Shown here piece by piece: positions 10,716-20,295 of a stretch of DNA of 64,000 nucleotides. Each line of letters begins with the position of its first letter. Positions within the stretch are counted from its first letter, which is position 1. The stretch comes from Pseudomonas fluorescens (GTDB lineage: Bacteria; Pseudomonadota; Gammaproteobacteria; Pseudomonadales; Pseudomonadaceae). The stretch is from contig NZ_CP078138.1 of the NCBI RefSeq assembly GCF_019212185.1, positions 5,128,501-5,192,500 on the forward strand. Reading direction: 5' to 3'. A model generated the notes under the pieces. The model saw nothing but the letters and a program-made list of their open reading frames with translations, did no database searches and had not been told where the DNA came from. A program made the translations under genes and the position numbers.

Positions 10716-10765
10716 CAAACAGCCCCAAGCCTAGCAATACAAGGCTTTCACGGGGGCTTGTTTTT
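10716..10765 (+). terminator. Intrinsic terminator upstream of the cold-shock gene
   Basis: AACAGCCCC pairs with GGGGCTTGTT, with an inner AAGCCT/AGGCTT pair, and ends in TTTTT at 10761-10765. It closes the gcv transcription unit or a short RNA from the 10.6-kb gap. Confidence 0.65.
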
Positions 10766-10950
10766 CCTGTGGTAGTTGGCGTAGAGTTTGTTCACTGTGT
10801 TTGCATGGGTCGCTTGGAATCGTGACCTGGGCAGTAGCCAACAAGTTTGCTACACCCGTTCTACGTCTTTCTTCCTTCCTGCAACCAGCCCCAGTACTCT
10901 TTCATGAGAAAGAGGCTGTCATTAATTTTTTGCGTCAAAGGAAATAAGAA
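10766..10950 (+). promoter_or_regulatory. Promoter region and long 5' leader of the cold-shock gene
   Basis: The last part of a 389-bp gap. No open frame here looks coding. Long untranslated leaders that refold with temperature are known for cspA-type genes. This one contains a run of TTTCTTCC-like sequence, an AGAAAGAGG stretch near 10905 and a Shine-Dalgarno AAGGAAA just before the ATG. The exact promoter is not assigned. Confidence 0.5.
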
Positions 10951-11163
10951 ATGTCCCAACGTCAGAGCGGCACCGTCAAGTGGTTTAACGACGAAAAAGG
11001 TTTTGGTTTTATCACTCCAGAAAGCGGCCCGGATCTGTTCGTGCATTTCCGTGCCATCCAGGGCAACGGCTTCAAGAGCCTGAAAGAAGGCCAGAAAGTG
11101 ACCTTCATCGCTGTGCAGGGCCAAAAAGGCATGCAGGCTGACGAAGTTCAAGCAGAAGCTTAA
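10951..11163 (+). CDS. Cold-shock protein, CspA family
   Basis: Single-stranded nucleic-acid chaperone of 70 residues made of one cold-shock domain. RNP1 is KGFGFI at 16-21 and RNP2 is LFVHF at 29-33, with the aromatic residues W11, F18, F20, F30 and F33 in place. The Pseudomonas genome carries several paralogues, and I cannot assign capA, capB or cspA by sequence alone. It is monocistronic: a terminator lies upstream at 10716 and another starts 12 bases after the stop. Confidence 0.95.
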
Positions 11164-11175
11164 TCTTCTGTAACG

Positions 11176-11210
11176 AAAAAGCCCCTGATGCTGACATCAG
11201 GGGCTTTTTT
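11176..11210. terminator. Intrinsic terminator, bidirectional form
   Basis: AAAAAGCCCCTGATG, loop, CATCAGGGGCTTTTTT. Follows the cold-shock gene. Confidence 0.93.
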
Positions 11211-11259
11211 GTGCGCGTAAATCCGTAAAATGGCTTCCTTTTTCCGCCGAGAGCCTGCC

Positions 11260-11748
11260 ATGTCGAAACACCTGCTTACTCCCCAGGGCGAATTTCCTGT
11301 CGCTGGCCTGGGTCGTCGTCTGGCAGCGATGTTCTATGACTTTCTGCTGTGCACCGCCTTGATGATCGTCACGGGGGGCATCTACAAGATGGTACAGATG
11401 GCAATCATCGGTGAAGAGCGGATGCGCGCCCTGACCGATGCTGGCGCCCTGGATGGCGATCCCCTGCTGTCTACCGTGCTGCTGTTCGTACTGTTCGCCT
11501 TCTTCGCCAAATTCTGGACCTATTCCGGGCAGACCCTGGGCATGCAAGTCTGGTGCATCCGCGTGCAGAACGCCGATGGCTCGGCCATCAGCCTGTGGCA
11601 GGCACTGTTGCGCTTCGTGGTCTCGATTGCCTCGCTGCTGTGCGTCGGCCTCGGCTTTTTCTGGAGCCTGTTCGACAAGCAGCACCGCAGCTGGCACGAC
11701 ATGTACTCCAATAGCCAGTTGGTGCGGATTCCGAAGAAGAAAAAGTGA
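11260..11748 (+). CDS. RDD family membrane protein
   Basis: Integral membrane protein of 162 residues with the RDD-domain signature: GLGRRLAAMFYDFLL near the N-terminus (R-x-x-A...D), a second membrane segment around 75-95 (LFVLFAFFAKFWTYSGQTLGMQVW) and a third at 112-135, ending in the HDMYSNSQLV motif typical of the family. Function unknown; RDD proteins are thought to be transporters or channels in some bacteria. An alternative ATG lies at 11230; the start at 11260 is preferred because the upstream ten residues look unstructured. It stands alone between two terminators. Confidence 0.85.
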   Translation: MSKHLLTPQGEFPVAGLGRRLAAMFYDFLLCTALMIVTGGIYKMVQMAIIGEERMRALTDAGALDGDPLLSTVLLFVLFAFFAKFWTYSGQTLGMQVWCIRVQNADGSAISLWQALLRFVVSIASLLCVGLGFFWSLFDKQHRSWHDMYSNSQLVRIPKKKK

Positions 11749-11761
11749 TCGGCCAGATACG

Positions 11762-11792
11762 AAAAAGCCCCGAATGATCGGGGCTTTTTTTT
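11762..11792. terminator. Bidirectional terminator between RDD gene and nadA
   Basis: AAAAAGCCCCGA / TCGGGGCTTTTTTTT; serves the convergent genes on both sides. Confidence 0.93.
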
Positions 11793-11794
11793 GC

Positions 11795-12853
11795 TCAGGC
11801 GTTACCCGCAAGCTTCATCCGCGCTGCGGCGGTGAAGTCGAGCATGCGCTTGAGGGGGCGAATCGCCTGGGGGATCAGCGATGGCTCGACGAAGATTTCT
11901 CCAGAGCCCTCACGCAGGCACTGCAGCGTGCGCTCGAGGGTATTCATCGCCATCCACGGGCAATGCGCGCAACTGCGGCACGCCGCGCCGTTACCGGCCG
12001 TTGGCGCCTCGATGAAGACCTTGTCCGGGCACAACTGCTGCATCTTGTAGAAGATGCCGCGATCGGTGGCAACGATCAGGGTCTTGTGGGGCAGGCTTTG
12101 CGCCGCAGCGATCAATTGACTGGTGGAGCCCACGGCATCCGCCAGCTCGATGACTGCCGTCGGCGACTCCGGGTGGACCAGGATCGCGGCATCCGGGTAC
12201 AAGGCCTTCATGTCTTCCAGCTGTTTGGCCTTGAACTCCTCGTGGACGATGCACGCACCGTCCCACAGCAGCATGTCGGCACCGGTCTTGCGCTGGATGT
12301 AGGTGCCCAGGTGCTTGTCCGGCCCCCAGATGATCGTCTCGCCGTTATCCATCAGGCTTTCGACGATCTCCAGCGCACAACTGGAGGTCACTACCCAATC
12401 CGCCCGCGCCTTAACCGCTGCCGAGGTGTTGGCATAGACCACCACCGTGCGCTCCGGGTGCTGGTCACAGAACGCCGAAAACTCGTCGACCGGGCAACCC
12501 AGGTCCAGCGAGCAGGTCGCTTCCAGCGTCGGCATCAGCACGCGCTTTTCCGGGTTGAGGATCTTCGCCGTCTCGCCCATGAACTTCACGCCGGCGACGA
12601 CCACGGTCTTGGCCGGATGCGCATTGCCGAAGCGGGCCATTTCCAGGGAGTCGGAAACACAGCCACCGGTTTCCTCGGCCAGGGCCTGGATGATCGGATC
12701 GCAATAGAAGTGTGCAACCAGCACCGCGTCCTGAGCCTTGAGCTCGGCGGCGATGGCGGCGCGGTAGTGAGCCTCCTCGGCGGGCGTCAGCGGCTTGGGC
12801 TGCTTGGCATCGAGGTGGGCTTGAACCAGAAGGCGTTCGGAAATTTGCGTCAT
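11795..12853 (-). CDS. nadA: Quinolinate synthase
   Basis: Condenses iminoaspartate with dihydroxyacetone phosphate to quinolinate, the first committed pyridine-ring step of NAD synthesis; needs a [4Fe-4S] cluster. The 352-residue product carries cysteines at 114, 201 and 298, matching the E. coli ligands C113, C200 and C297, with the last inside CRSCAHC. The frame continues upstream to 12952, but the start at 12853 (MTQISERLL) begins the recognised protein. It sits next to tRNA-Lys in convergent-to-tandem orientation, both on the minus strand. Confidence 0.96.
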   Translation of the reverse strand: MTQISERLLVQAHLDAKQPKPLTPAEEAHYRAAIAAELKAQDAVLVAHFYCDPIIQALAEETGGCVSDSLEMARFGNAHPAKTVVVAGVKFMGETAKILNPEKRVLMPTLEATCSLDLGCPVDEFSAFCDQHPERTVVVYANTSAAVKARADWVVTSSCALEIVESLMDNGETIIWGPDKHLGTYIQRKTGADMLLWDGACIVHEEFKAKQLEDMKALYPDAAILVHPESPTAVIELADAVGSTSQLIAAAQSLPHKTLIVATDRGIFYKMQQLCPDKVFIEAPTAGNGAACRSCAHCPWMAMNTLERTLQCLREGSGEIFVEPSLIPQAIRPLKRMLDFTAAARMKLAGNA

Positions 12854-13065
12854 GTTCGCAAGACCTGCGGGCGCATATGCGCGAAAGTCGAGTATACACC
12901 CGGCTCCGGACCCATCAGGGTACCGCCGGGAAAGTGAGTATTCATCAGGCACGGACGCCGTTGAAGCTGCGCAAGGCTACAGAATATCCCAGAGTTGCAA
13001 AAGACCATTCTGCGCCGATCACGCGGTGCAGCAGCCCTTGATTGCATAAGGCCTGAATCGCGGGC

Positions 13066-13106
13066 AAAAAAAAACCCGGAAATCCTCACTTTCGTGGGCC
13101 TTCCGG
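13066..13106 (-). terminator. Terminator of tRNA-Lys
   Basis: Read on the minus strand, TTCCGG...CCGGAA forms a stem followed by GGGTTTTTTTTT. It lies 21 bases downstream of the tRNA 3' end. Confidence 0.75.
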
Positions 13107-13126
13107 ATTTTCTAAACCGCCAAATA

Positions 13127-13202
13127 TGGTGGGTCGTGTGGGATTCGAACCTACGACCAATTGGTTAAAAGCCAACTGCTCTACCAACTGAGCTAACGAC
13201 CC
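13127..13202 (-). tRNA. tRNA-Lys (anticodon TTT), CCA encoded
   Basis: The 76-base minus-strand gene starts GGGTCGTTAGCTCAGTTGG and ends in an encoded CCA. The acceptor arms GGGTCGT and ACGACCC pair, the T arm has TTCGAAT, and the anticodon loop reads CTTTTAA, giving UUU. Its orthologue near queC in P. aeruginosa is an integration site of PAPI-1/pKLC102-type elements; here nothing is integrated. Confidence 0.98.
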
Positions 13203-13219
13203 GCTGCGTTGTGGTGCGT

Positions 13220-13247
13220 ATAATACTGATTTTTAAGGACTATTCAA
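13220..13247 (-). promoter_or_regulatory. Sigma-70 promoter of tRNA-Lys
   Basis: On the minus strand TTGAAT (13247-13242), a 16-base spacer, then TATTAT (13225-13220). The expected start lies a few bases before the tRNA 5' end at 13202. Confidence 0.65.
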
Positions 13248-13265
13248 CACCTATGTGCAAATAAA

Positions 13266-13958
13266 TCAAAAATAATTGGTAGGGTCGCTGAATCCCGCCG
13301 CTTTGAAGCCTTCAGCACGCAGGCGGCAGCTGTCGCATTTGCCACAGGCAGCACCGTTATCGTCCGCCTGATAGCAGGAAACAGTCAGTGCATAGTCGAC
13401 GCCCAGTTTCACGCCAGCCTGGACAATCTGCGCCTTACTGAGGTTTTGCAGCGGCGCCTGGATACGGAAGCCATTGCCCTCGACCCCAGCCTTGGTCGCC
13501 AGGTTGGCCATGCGCTCAAAGGCTTCGACGAACTCGGGACGGCAATCCGGGTAACCGGAGTAGTCCACGGCGTTAACGCCGATGAAGATGTCCCGCGCTC
13601 CCAATACTTCTGCCCAGCCGAGGGCCAACGACAGGAACACCGTATTGCGGGCCGGCACGTAGGTGACCGGAATGCCTTCGCCCAGCTCTTCAGGCACATC
13701 GATGGAGCTGTCGGTCAACGCCGAACCGCCAATACCGTTCAGGTTCAGGCCGATGACCTTGTGCTCGACCACGCCCAGGTCGCGGGCAACGCGCTCGGCA
13801 GCCTGCAACTCGGAACGATGGCGCTGGCCGTAATCGAAGCTCATGGTGTAGCAACGGTAGCCTTCGGCCTTGGCCATGGCGACGACCGTCGCCGAATCCA
13901 GGCCACCGGACAGCAGGATCACCGCTCGTTTTTCTACTGCATTCAGTTGTTCAGTCAT
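13266..13958 (-). CDS. queC: 7-cyano-7-deazaguanine synthase
   Basis: Converts 7-carboxy-7-deazaguanine to preQ0 with ATP and ammonia in the queuosine pathway. Seen: PP-loop SGGLDSA near residue 16 and the C-terminal zinc cluster CGKCDSC. The start at 13958 gives 230 residues; the same frame opens upstream into queE but without family similarity. It follows queE with a one-base gap, so the two are translationally coupled. The next gene downstream is tRNA-Asn-, Asp-, His- or Tyr-independent: the neighbouring tRNA-Lys is not a queuosine substrate, so the adjacency is not functional. Confidence 0.95.
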   Translation of the reverse strand: MTEQLNAVEKRAVILLSGGLDSATVVAMAKAEGYRCYTMSFDYGQRHRSELQAAERVARDLGVVEHKVIGLNLNGIGGSALTDSSIDVPEELGEGIPVTYVPARNTVFLSLALGWAEVLGARDIFIGVNAVDYSGYPDCRPEFVEAFERMANLATKAGVEGNGFRIQAPLQNLSKAQIVQAGVKLGVDYALTVSCYQADDNGAACGKCDSCRLRAEGFKAAGFSDPTNYF

Positions 13959-13959
13959 T

Positions 13960-14607
13960 TCAGCGCCCCGGCTCGTCATTCCAAAGATATTTGTGCAACT
14001 GCAATTGCAGGCGCACCGGCAGGTTGTCTGCCACGACCCAGTCAGCCAGGTCGCGCGCATTCAGGTCATGGTGGCTCGGCGAGAACAGCACTTCGCCCGC
14101 TCGCTCAGCCAGACCGTACTGGATCAGCTTGGAGACTGCCCAGTCATAGTCCTCGCGCGAACAGATCACGAATTTGACCTGATCATTGGCAGTGAGCAGT
14201 TCAATGTTTTCGTAGCGATTACGATGGGCTTCTTTCGAGCCCGGGGTCTTGAGGTCGACGACGCGACTGACCCGAGTATCGACTGCCGATATATCGATGG
14301 AGCCACTGGTTTCCAGGGACACCTCGTAACCGGCGTCGCACAGGCGCTCGAGCAACGGAATGGCGTTGGGCTGGGCCAGGGGCTCGCCACCGGTGACACA
14401 GACATAACGCGGACGAAAACCGGCAACCTGCTCGAGGATGTCGTCGAGCGATCGAACGGTGCCGCCGGTGAAGGCGTAGGCGCTGTCGCAGTACTGGCAA
14501 CGCAATGGGCAACCGGTCAGACGCACAAAAACAGTGGGCAGCCCGGCAGTCCGCGTTTCACCCTGCAACGAGTAAAAAACTTCGGTAATTCTCAATGTGT
14601 CTTGCAT
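13960..14607 (-). CDS. queE: 7-carboxy-7-deazaguanine synthase
   Basis: Radical SAM enzyme that rearranges 6-carboxytetrahydropterin to 7-carboxy-7-deazaguanine. The cluster motif is C33-x3-C37-x2-C40 ([10 protein letters not shown]), and the N-terminus [11 protein letters not shown] is the family substrate-binding start. The ATG at 14607 gives 215 residues; a GTG three codons upstream is possible. It lies directly upstream of queC, downstream of cpoB, after a terminator-like hairpin at 14724, so it may have its own promoter in the 14608-14723 gap. Confidence 0.95.
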   Translation of the reverse strand: MQDTLRITEVFYSLQGETRTAGLPTVFVRLTGCPLRCQYCDSAYAFTGGTVRSLDDILEQVAGFRPRYVCVTGGEPLAQPNAIPLLERLCDAGYEVSLETSGSIDISAVDTRVSRVVDLKTPGSKEAHRNRYENIELLTANDQVKFVICSREDYDWAVSKLIQYGLAERAGEVLFSPSHHDLNARDLADWVVADNLPVRLQLQLHKYLWNDEPGR

Positions 14608-14723
14608 AGTCGCCACGGGCGTAACAGCTAAACAGGCTGTCCGCCTCCGTCAGGCACTTGATGGAACCCCGCCAACGCGCAGATCCCAAAAAGCGGTGTT
14701 TCGAAAAAGGGCGTGAATTCTAA

Positions 14724-14753
14724 CGAAAAAACCCGCGATAAGCGCGGGTTTCT
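14724..14753 (-). terminator. Terminator of the tol-pal-cpoB unit
   Basis: On the minus strand AAACCCGCGCTTATCGCGGG is followed by TTTTTT. It lies about 20 bases after the cpoB stop. Confidence 0.85.
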
Positions 14754-14774
14754 TGATACACGGGTCAAACAGCC

Positions 14775-15596
14775 TTACATGCGCTGCAGATCGCGTTGTG
14801 CCAGCTGTGCGGCGGAGGTGCCAGGATACTGGCTGACCACCTGTTGCAGAATGCCCTTTACCTTGTCGGTATGACCCAGGCGACGCTCTACATCAGCGAG
14901 CTTGTACAGCGAATCCGGCACCTTGTTGTGCTTGGGATAGAGCTGCGAAACCTTGGCGAATGCCTGGCCGGCACCTTGCAGGTCGCCCTTGGCCAGGTTC
15001 ACTTCGCCCAACCAGTACTGGGCGTTGCCCGCATACTGGCTGTTAGGGTATTTGCGCAGGAAGGCGGCGAACGCCAGGCTGGCCTTGTCGAAATCCTTGG
15101 CCTTGATCAGGTCGAAGGCTGCATCGTAATACAGCTTTTCCTTCGCCGGATCACCCGGTTCGCTGCTCGCAGCGGGAGCGGCGGCTGCCGCACCTGCTGC
15201 TGCACCGGCGGCAGCATTGCCACCGGCTGGAGAATTTTCAGGAGCCGCAGCGGGTGCACCGCCGGTTCCTATGCGCCGATCAAGATCCTGGTATCGCTCC
15301 AGGCTTTCCTGCTTCATGCGCGCAACATCATTTTGCAGAACCTCGATCACGCCTTGTTGGCGCGCGATCTGTTCCTGCATCTGTTGCAGTTGGTTGAACA
15401 GCTCGCCCTGTGCCGAGACAGGGGCCGAAACCCCTCCCCCGGCATAGGCGCCGTTCGTACCGTAACCCGCAGGCGGATAACTGCTCCCGCTATTGTTATA
15501 ACCGGATTCGTTATCGACCACAGGAACCGCAGCCCACGCCGCAAGCGGCGCGAGACTGAGAGCCAAGACAGTTACAGCACGACGGCACGTTCGCAT
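14775..15596 (-). CDS. cpoB: Cell division coordinator CpoB (YbgF)
   Basis: Periplasmic protein linking the Tol machine to peptidoglycan synthesis during outer-membrane constriction. The 273-residue product has a signal peptide ending about residue 22 (LAPLAAWA-A), a trimerising coiled coil at about 55-105 (QLQQMQEQIARQQGVIEVLQ), an Ala/Gly-rich linker (110-145) and a C-terminal TPR region (150-270, including YKLADVERRLGHTDKAK-type repeats). It follows pal by 6 bases and is the last tol-pal gene. Confidence 0.95.
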   Translation of the reverse strand: MRTCRRAVTVLALSLAPLAAWAAVPVVDNESGYNNSGSSYPPAGYGTNGAYAGGGVSAPVSAQGELFNQLQQMQEQIARQQGVIEVLQNDVARMKQESLERYQDLDRRIGTGGAPAAAPENSPAGGNAAAGAAAGAAAAAPAASSEPGDPAKEKLYYDAAFDLIKAKDFDKASLAFAAFLRKYPNSQYAGNAQYWLGEVNLAKGDLQGAGQAFAKVSQLYPKHNKVPDSLYKLADVERRLGHTDKVKGILQQVVSQYPGTSAAQLAQRDLQRM

Positions 15597-15602
15597 GACG
15601 AA

Positions 15603-16100
15603 TTACTTACGCAGTTCGACGCGACGGTTTTGAGCCCAGGACTGCTCGTCGTTGCCGGTAGCAACTGGACGCTCTTCGCCGTAGGAAACCAGTTCCAGCT
15701 GAGCTGGGGAAACACCTTGCAGTACCAGGTAGCGTTGAACGGCTTTCGCACGACGCTCGCCCAGTGCCATGTTGTACTCACGAGTACCACGTTCGTCGGT
15801 GTTGCCTTCCAGAACAACGCGAGCGCCGTTTGCTTTCAGGTCTTTGGCGTGAACGTCCAGAGCGCGCATGGCTTCTGGCTTCAGGTCCGAGCTGTCGTAT
15901 TCGAAGTAGAAGGTGGTGATTGCGCGCAGAGCAGCTTCTTCGCTCAGGGAACCGTCAACTGCACCAGTGTTTGCGCCGTAACCAGCGTTTGGATCAACAG
16001 CACCTTCACCGGCGTTGTCGCCGCCTTTGGACGAGCAACCTACAGCTACAGCCATGGCCAGAGCCAGCGCAGCAAACTTACCAAACTTCAGCATTTCCAT
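15603..16100 (-). CDS. pal: Peptidoglycan-associated lipoprotein
   Basis: Outer-membrane lipoprotein (OprL in P. aeruginosa) that binds peptidoglycan and is moved by Tol proteins. From the ATG at 16100 it has 165 residues: a lipoprotein signal with the acylated Cys in [11 protein letters not shown], then an OmpA-like domain with the [11 protein letters not shown] peptidoglycan-binding motif and LGERRAKAV. An in-frame upstream ATG at 16124 is rejected because it adds a charged stretch before the signal peptide. Highly expressed: codon choice is strongly biased. Confidence 0.97.
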   Translation of the reverse strand: MEMLKFGKFAALALAMAVAVGCSSKGGDNAGEGAVDPNAGYGANTGAVDGSLSEEAALRAITTFYFEYDSSDLKPEAMRALDVHAKDLKANGARVVLEGNTDERGTREYNMALGERRAKAVQRYLVLQGVSPAQLELVSYGEERPVATGNDEQSWAQNRRVELRK

Positions 16101-16152
16101 CGTGAAACTCCTAATGAACCCCAATGTGTTAAGTACAACGTATAGCGCCGCG

Positions 16153-17454
16153 TCAGTTCAGGTAAGGGGACCAGGAAGGTTCTCTGACTTCGCCTTGAGC
16201 GGTAGGAAGCGGGAGCCTTACGCGTCCGTTGATGGACACGAGCATCAAGACTCCCCGGCCCTGCTGGCGGGTGGCGTAGATTACCATGGTGCCGTTGGGC
16301 GCAACAGTAGGCGACTCGTCCAGAGTGCTATCAGTGAGGATTTTTACGCTACCGCGCTGCAAATCCTGAGCCGCCACTTTGAAATTGGTGAAACCTTCCT
16401 GGCGATGGATCATTACCAGAGTCTTTTCATCAGCCGACAGCTTCGGGTTGGCGTTGTAGTTGCCGACGAAAGTCACACGCTCAGCACCGCCGCCACCCGC
16501 ACTGGTCTTATAGATCTGCGGCTTGCCGCCACGGTCGGAGGTGAAGTAGATGGTCGAACCATCCTTACCCCAGAACGGCTCGGTGTTGATGCCAGGACCA
16601 GCAGTCACACGGGTGATCTGGCGCGAACCGAGGTTCATCACGTAGATGTCCGGGTTACCGTCCTTGGACAGCACGAATGCCAGGCGCTGACCGTCCGGCG
16701 ACCAGGCTGGAGCACCGTTCAAGCCTTCAAAATTGGTGATTTGCTCACGGCGACCGGTGTCGATGTTCTGCATGAAAATACGCGGACGCTTCTGCTCGAA
16801 CGAGACATAGGCGATGCGCTTGCCATCCGGTGCGAAACGCGGCGACAGGATAGGCTCGCGCGATTGCAGCAGGGTCACCGCACGGGCACCGTCATAGTCC
16901 GAACGCTGCAGGGTGTAGCGCGTGTTCTTCTCGGAGAAGCGCTCGGCCGTCACGTATAGCAGGCGAGTCGAGAAGGCACCCTTGATCCCGGTGAGCTTCT
17001 CGAACGACTGGTCGGAGATGTAGTGCGCCATGTCACGCAACTGGTCGACACCGCCGGAAACACTGCCGGTCAGCACTTGCTGCTCGGTGTTGACGTTGAA
17101 CAGCGCGTATTGCACCTGCAGGCGACCGCCCGCCGGAACAATGCTGCCGACCATGATGTACTGGGCGCCCAACGCCTTCCAGTCGCGGTAGATGACTTCG
17201 CTGGCCTGGGTCGGCTGGCTGATCATGTTCTGCTTCGGAATCGGCGAGTAATAACCCGAGTTGCGCAAATCGTTACCAATAATTTCTGCCATGTCATCCG
17301 GCAGGACGCTTACGCCCTGCCAGCCGAATGGAACGACCGCAATCGGCGTCGCCCGATCACTGCCGCTGGTAACCAGAATGTTTTTTTCATCTGCCGCCGC
17401 TATCCCTGCCATACAGCAAATAACGACGAGCATTCCTCGCAGAAGGTTTCTCAC
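16153..17454 (-). CDS. tolB: Tol-Pal system protein TolB
   Basis: Periplasmic beta-propeller that competes with peptidoglycan for Pal. The 433-residue product starts at a GTG whose first bases overlap the tolA stop (GTGA). Signal peptide about 1-22 ([14 protein letters not shown]), N-terminal domain to about 165, then propeller blades with repeated [29 protein letters not shown] and [12 protein letters not shown] motifs. It is preceded by tolA and followed by pal after a 52-bp gap. Confidence 0.97.
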   Translation of the reverse strand: MRNLLRGMLVVICCMAGIAAADEKNILVTSGSDRATPIAVVPFGWQGVSVLPDDMAEIIGNDLRNSGYYSPIPKQNMISQPTQASEVIYRDWKALGAQYIMVGSIVPAGGRLQVQYALFNVNTEQQVLTGSVSGGVDQLRDMAHYISDQSFEKLTGIKGAFSTRLLYVTAERFSEKNTRYTLQRSDYDGARAVTLLQSREPILSPRFAPDGKRIAYVSFEQKRPRIFMQNIDTGRREQITNFEGLNGAPAWSPDGQRLAFVLSKDGNPDIYVMNLGSRQITRVTAGPGINTEPFWGKDGSTIYFTSDRGGKPQIYKTSAGGGGAERVTFVGNYNANPKLSADEKTLVMIHRQEGFTNFKVAAQDLQRGSVKILTDSTLDESPTVAPNGTMVIYATRQQGRGVLMLVSINGRVRLPLPTAQGEVREPSWSPYLN

Positions 17455-18530
17455 AAGGCTAAATCCTCAGGTGTGAATGTCATCTTGAACGAACGATACG
17501 GAGCGAAATCGCTCGGCTTCATTCCCTGCATCTCTGTCAAACGACCAATGTTCTTGACCGCCGCCACCGCCGAGCTATCGAACGGACCGTCGCCGCTGGA
17601 CTTGGCCACGGACACCGAAGTCACCGTGCCATCGGGCAACATGCCAATTTGCAGCACGACCGTCATGTTCTTGCGTGCCGAAGGAGGACGCGCCCAACCT
17701 TCCGCTGCTCGCGCACGAATCAGATCGTCGAAACTACCCGCGACTTCGTCACCACGCTCATCGGCCAGGGCCTGCTGACGCTGCGGCGTGTCGGAAAGCA
17801 AATCTGCCAGGGCCTGGGCCTTTTTCTCTTCGGCGGATTTACGTGCCGCTTCCTGCGATTTTTTCTTCGCAGCATCGGCAGCAGCTTTCTTCTTCGCATC
17901 CTCGGCGACTTTCTTCTTCGCCTCGTCCGCTTCAGCTTTCTTCTTGGCGTCTTCCGCGGCTTTCTTCTTCGCGTCTTCGACTATCTTTTTCTTCGCCTCT
18001 TCAGCGGCCGCTTTCTTAGCCTCTTCTTCAGCCTTTTTCTTGGCTTCTTCTTCGGCTTTCTTCTTGGCTATATCAGCCAATTGTTTCTCTTCTGCCTTCT
18101 TGGCTTCGGCGGTCTTCTTCGCTTCATCGGCTTTTTTGGCTTCATCAGCCTTTTTCGCCTCTTCCGCCTTCTTCGACTCGTCGGCCTTCTTGGCTTCCTC
18201 GGCCTTTTGAGCCGCCTCTTCTTTCTTTTGTTCCGCAGCCTTCACCGCTTCCTGCTCGACCTTCTTCTGTTCCATCTGTTCGACTTCGGTCTGGCGCGCA
18301 GCGGATTTCTTCGCTTCACCCGCAATCTTCTGATTGGTCTGGGTGGTCGCCTGACTTTTCGATTTCAACTGGTACAGGGTCGCCTGGACAATCGGCTTGG
18401 CCGGCGGCAACTCCGGGGTAAAGGCAAAGCTGACGAACAGCATGCCGAACACCAGCACGTGCAGGCCGATTGCCCAGACGCTAGGCCAGAAGTAGCTTTC
18501 CGAGGCTGTTGGCTCTCGCTGTTGCTGCAT
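17451..18530 (-). CDS. tolA: Tol-Pal system protein TolA
   Basis: Inner-membrane protein that spans the periplasm and carries proton-motive energy from TolQR to the outer membrane. The 359-residue product has one membrane segment near 15-37 ([18 protein letters not shown]), a long Ala/Lys/Glu helical domain (about 75-235, repeats of the type KKAEEAKK) and the C-terminal TolA domain from about 245, which binds TolB/Pal and is the filamentous-phage and colicin receptor in relatives. Start and stop overlap tolR and tolB by 1 and 4 bases. The helical domain gives a marked strand skew in the DNA. Confidence 0.96.
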   Translation of the reverse strand: MQQQREPTASESYFWPSVWAIGLHVLVFGMLFVSFAFTPELPPAKPIVQATLYQLKSKSQATTQTNQKIAGEAKKSAARQTEVEQMEQKKVEQEAVKAAEQKKEEAAQKAEEAKKADESKKAEEAKKADEAKKADEAKKTAEAKKAEEKQLADIAKKKAEEEAKKKAEEEAKKAAAEEAKKKIVEDAKKKAAEDAKKKAEADEAKKKVAEDAKKKAAADAAKKKSQEAARKSAEEKKAQALADLLSDTPQRQQALADERGDEVAGSFDDLIRARAAEGWARPPSARKNMTVVLQIGMLPDGTVTSVSVAKSSGDGPFDSSAVAAVKNIGRLTEMQGMKPSDFAPYRSFKMTFTPEDLAL

Positions 18531-18991
18531 CAGGGTGCCTCGGTAATCAAGCCAACATTACCGACTCCGGCCTTCTGCAAACCACCCATCGCACCCATGA
18601 CGGCGCCGTAGTCGACGGTCTTGTCACCGCGAATGAATACCTGGGTGTGTTTGCCGCCTTCATTGCCGGCGCGAATGATCTTGGTCACCGCATCCGTCAT
18701 CTGCGGCAGGGTCATGGCGCGATCCTGCTGCTTTTCGGTATCGACTTCGCTGCCAAGGTTCCAGTAATAGGTCTTGTCAGCCTTGATCGAAATGGTCAGG
18801 ACCTGAGTGTTGTTGTCTTGCGGCAAGGCTTCGCTGGAAACCTTGGGCAAATCAACCTTCACGCCCTGATTGAGCATCGGCGCGGTCACCATGAAGATGA
18901 CCAGCAGCACCAGCATCACGTCGATGTAGGGCACTACGTTCATCTCGGCGACCGGCTTGCGCTTTTTGCGAGCTCGAGCGATTAAAGCCAT
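18530..18991 (-). CDS. tolR: Tol-Pal system protein TolR
   Basis: ExbD-family component of the TolQR proton channel. The 153-residue product has one N-terminal membrane helix containing the essential Asp (EMNVVPYIDVMLVLLVIFMVTAP) and a periplasmic domain. Its stop overlaps the tolA start (TGATG). Confidence 0.96.
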   Translation of the reverse strand: MALIARARKKRKPVAEMNVVPYIDVMLVLLVIFMVTAPMLNQGVKVDLPKVSSEALPQDNNTQVLTISIKADKTYYWNLGSEVDTEKQQDRAMTLPQMTDAVTKIIRAGNEGGKHTQVFIRGDKTVDYGAVMGAMGGLQKAGVGNVGLITEAP

Positions 18992-19005
18992 TGGGAAATA
19001 CCTGC

Positions 19006-19701
19006 TTATTCTTCGCTGGTGTGCACTTTACGGTGCAGGATCGCCTGGAATTCATCGGCGAAGGTGTAGTAGCGGCTGATCAGGGTTTCGCTGCGTGCAG
19101 AGAAACGGTTGTAAGCGATAACAGCCGGGATTGCAGCGAACAGACCAATAGCAGTGGCGATCAGTGCCTCGGCGATACCCGGGGCCACGGTGGCCAGGGT
19201 CGCTTGCTGGGCAGTGGCCAGGCCGCGGAAGGAGTTCATGATGCCCCACACGGTACCGAACAGACCGATGTACGGGCTGACCGAACCGACGGTGGCGAGG
19301 AATGGCAGGCTCTGCTCGAGTTTTTCTTCCTCACGGGAGATGGCGACGCGCATCGCACGCGCTACACCTTCCATGACCGCCTCAGGATCCACACCCGGTT
19401 GCTGGCGCAGACGGGAGAATTCCTTGAAGCCGGCGCGGAAAATCTGCTCGACGCCGGAATCCGGATCCGGGTTGCTGCCCGCCTGGCGGTACAACTTGGA
19501 CAGGTCGATACCCGACCAGAAGCGCTCCTCGAAGCTCTCCAGGGCGCGTCGACCGGCACGCAGCAGATTGCTGCGCTGAAAGATCATGATCCATGAGGTC
19601 ACCGATGCGGCCACCAGGGTCAGCATTACCAGTTGCACCACGATACTGGCATTGCTGACCAGGCTCCACATGGAGGAATGGTCGACGACGTTAGCTTCCA
19701 C
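19006..19701 (-). CDS. tolQ: Tol-Pal system protein TolQ
   Basis: ExbB/MotA-family proton-channel subunit of 231 residues with three membrane helices (about 17-37, 135-160 and 168-190) and the conserved [22 protein letters not shown] segment. It starts at a GTG lying inside the last codons of ybgC (11-base overlap), which implies translational coupling. tolR follows after 14 bases. Confidence 0.95.
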   Translation of the reverse strand: MEANVVDHSSMWSLVSNASIVVQLVMLTLVAASVTSWIMIFQRSNLLRAGRRALESFEERFWSGIDLSKLYRQAGSNPDPDSGVEQIFRAGFKEFSRLRQQPGVDPEAVMEGVARAMRVAISREEEKLEQSLPFLATVGSVSPYIGLFGTVWGIMNSFRGLATAQQATLATVAPGIAEALIATAIGLFAAIPAVIAYNRFSARSETLISRYYTFADEFQAILHRKVHTSEE

Positions 19702-20158
19702 GCTTTATCTCCTGCTTTGAGTGTGTACCCGCGCCGCTCACGTCGGCAAAGGCCGCACGTAGAGCTTCGGGAATGGCCCGGGGTTTCAAACTATGGGTGC
19801 GCACACAGGCCACCAAAAACTGCCCTTCGCAGAGCAGTGCATTATCCGTGGCTCGCCTGACCTGCTGTTTGAAGCGCAGGCTGACACGGTTCAATTCGAT
19901 TACTTCAGCACTCACCACAAGTTCGTCGTCCAGTCGCGCCGGCGCGTGGTAGCGCGCTTCGCTGGAATGCACGACGAACAACAGGTCCTCGCCTGCCAGC
20001 TGCGATTGGGCAAAGCCCAGCTCACGTAGCCGCTCGGTTCGAGCCCGTTCCATAAACTTGAGGTAATTAACGTAATACACGATGCCGCCCGCATCGGTGT
20101 CCTCGTAATAAACGCGACAGCGATGTGCGAACGACTCTAGCCCGTTTTGCGCGCGCAT
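19691..20158 (-). CDS. ybgC: Tol-Pal-associated acyl-CoA thioesterase
   Basis: Hotdog-fold 4-hydroxybenzoyl-CoA thioesterase family, 155 residues. The catalytic signature [24 protein letters not shown] (given here as: Asp in EDTDAGG, then the YYVNYLKF helix) is complete. First gene of the tol cluster, separated from ruvB by 137 bp in which the tol promoter may lie. A Shine-Dalgarno GAGGAG precedes the ATG. The physiological substrate in the envelope context is not settled. Confidence 0.93.
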   Translation of the reverse strand: MRAQNGLESFAHRCRVYYEDTDAGGIVYYVNYLKFMERARTERLRELGFAQSQLAGEDLLFVVHSSEARYHAPARLDDELVVSAEVIELNRVSLRFKQQVRRATDNALLCEGQFLVACVRTHSLKPRAIPEALRAAFADVSGAGTHSKQEIKRGS

Positions 20159-20295
20159 ACTCTAGTGCTTACTCCTCACATTGCCAATCCGCTCAGGCAA
20201 CTGTTTTTCGTTGTTCTGCGCCTTTGTTCGCAAACAAGGCATCGCCAGCCATCTGAGACCGCGAAAAACCGGTTTGGATCGGCGCAGATCCACCA

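Noticed and set aside
11438..12937. 499-residue plus-strand frame across the RDD gene and nadA
   Set aside because: It crosses two real genes and a terminator; a shadow frame.
12854..13202. Integrated element at tRNA-Lys
   Set aside because: No integrase, no duplicated tRNA end and normal core genes on both sides.
13266..14060. Longer queC frame of 264 residues
   Set aside because: The first 34 residues overlap queE and are Cys/Thr-rich without family similarity.
17820..18330. Repeat array (CRISPR-like or tandem repeat) in tolA
   Set aside because: The units are degenerate Lys/Ala/Glu codons of one protein domain without regular spacers.
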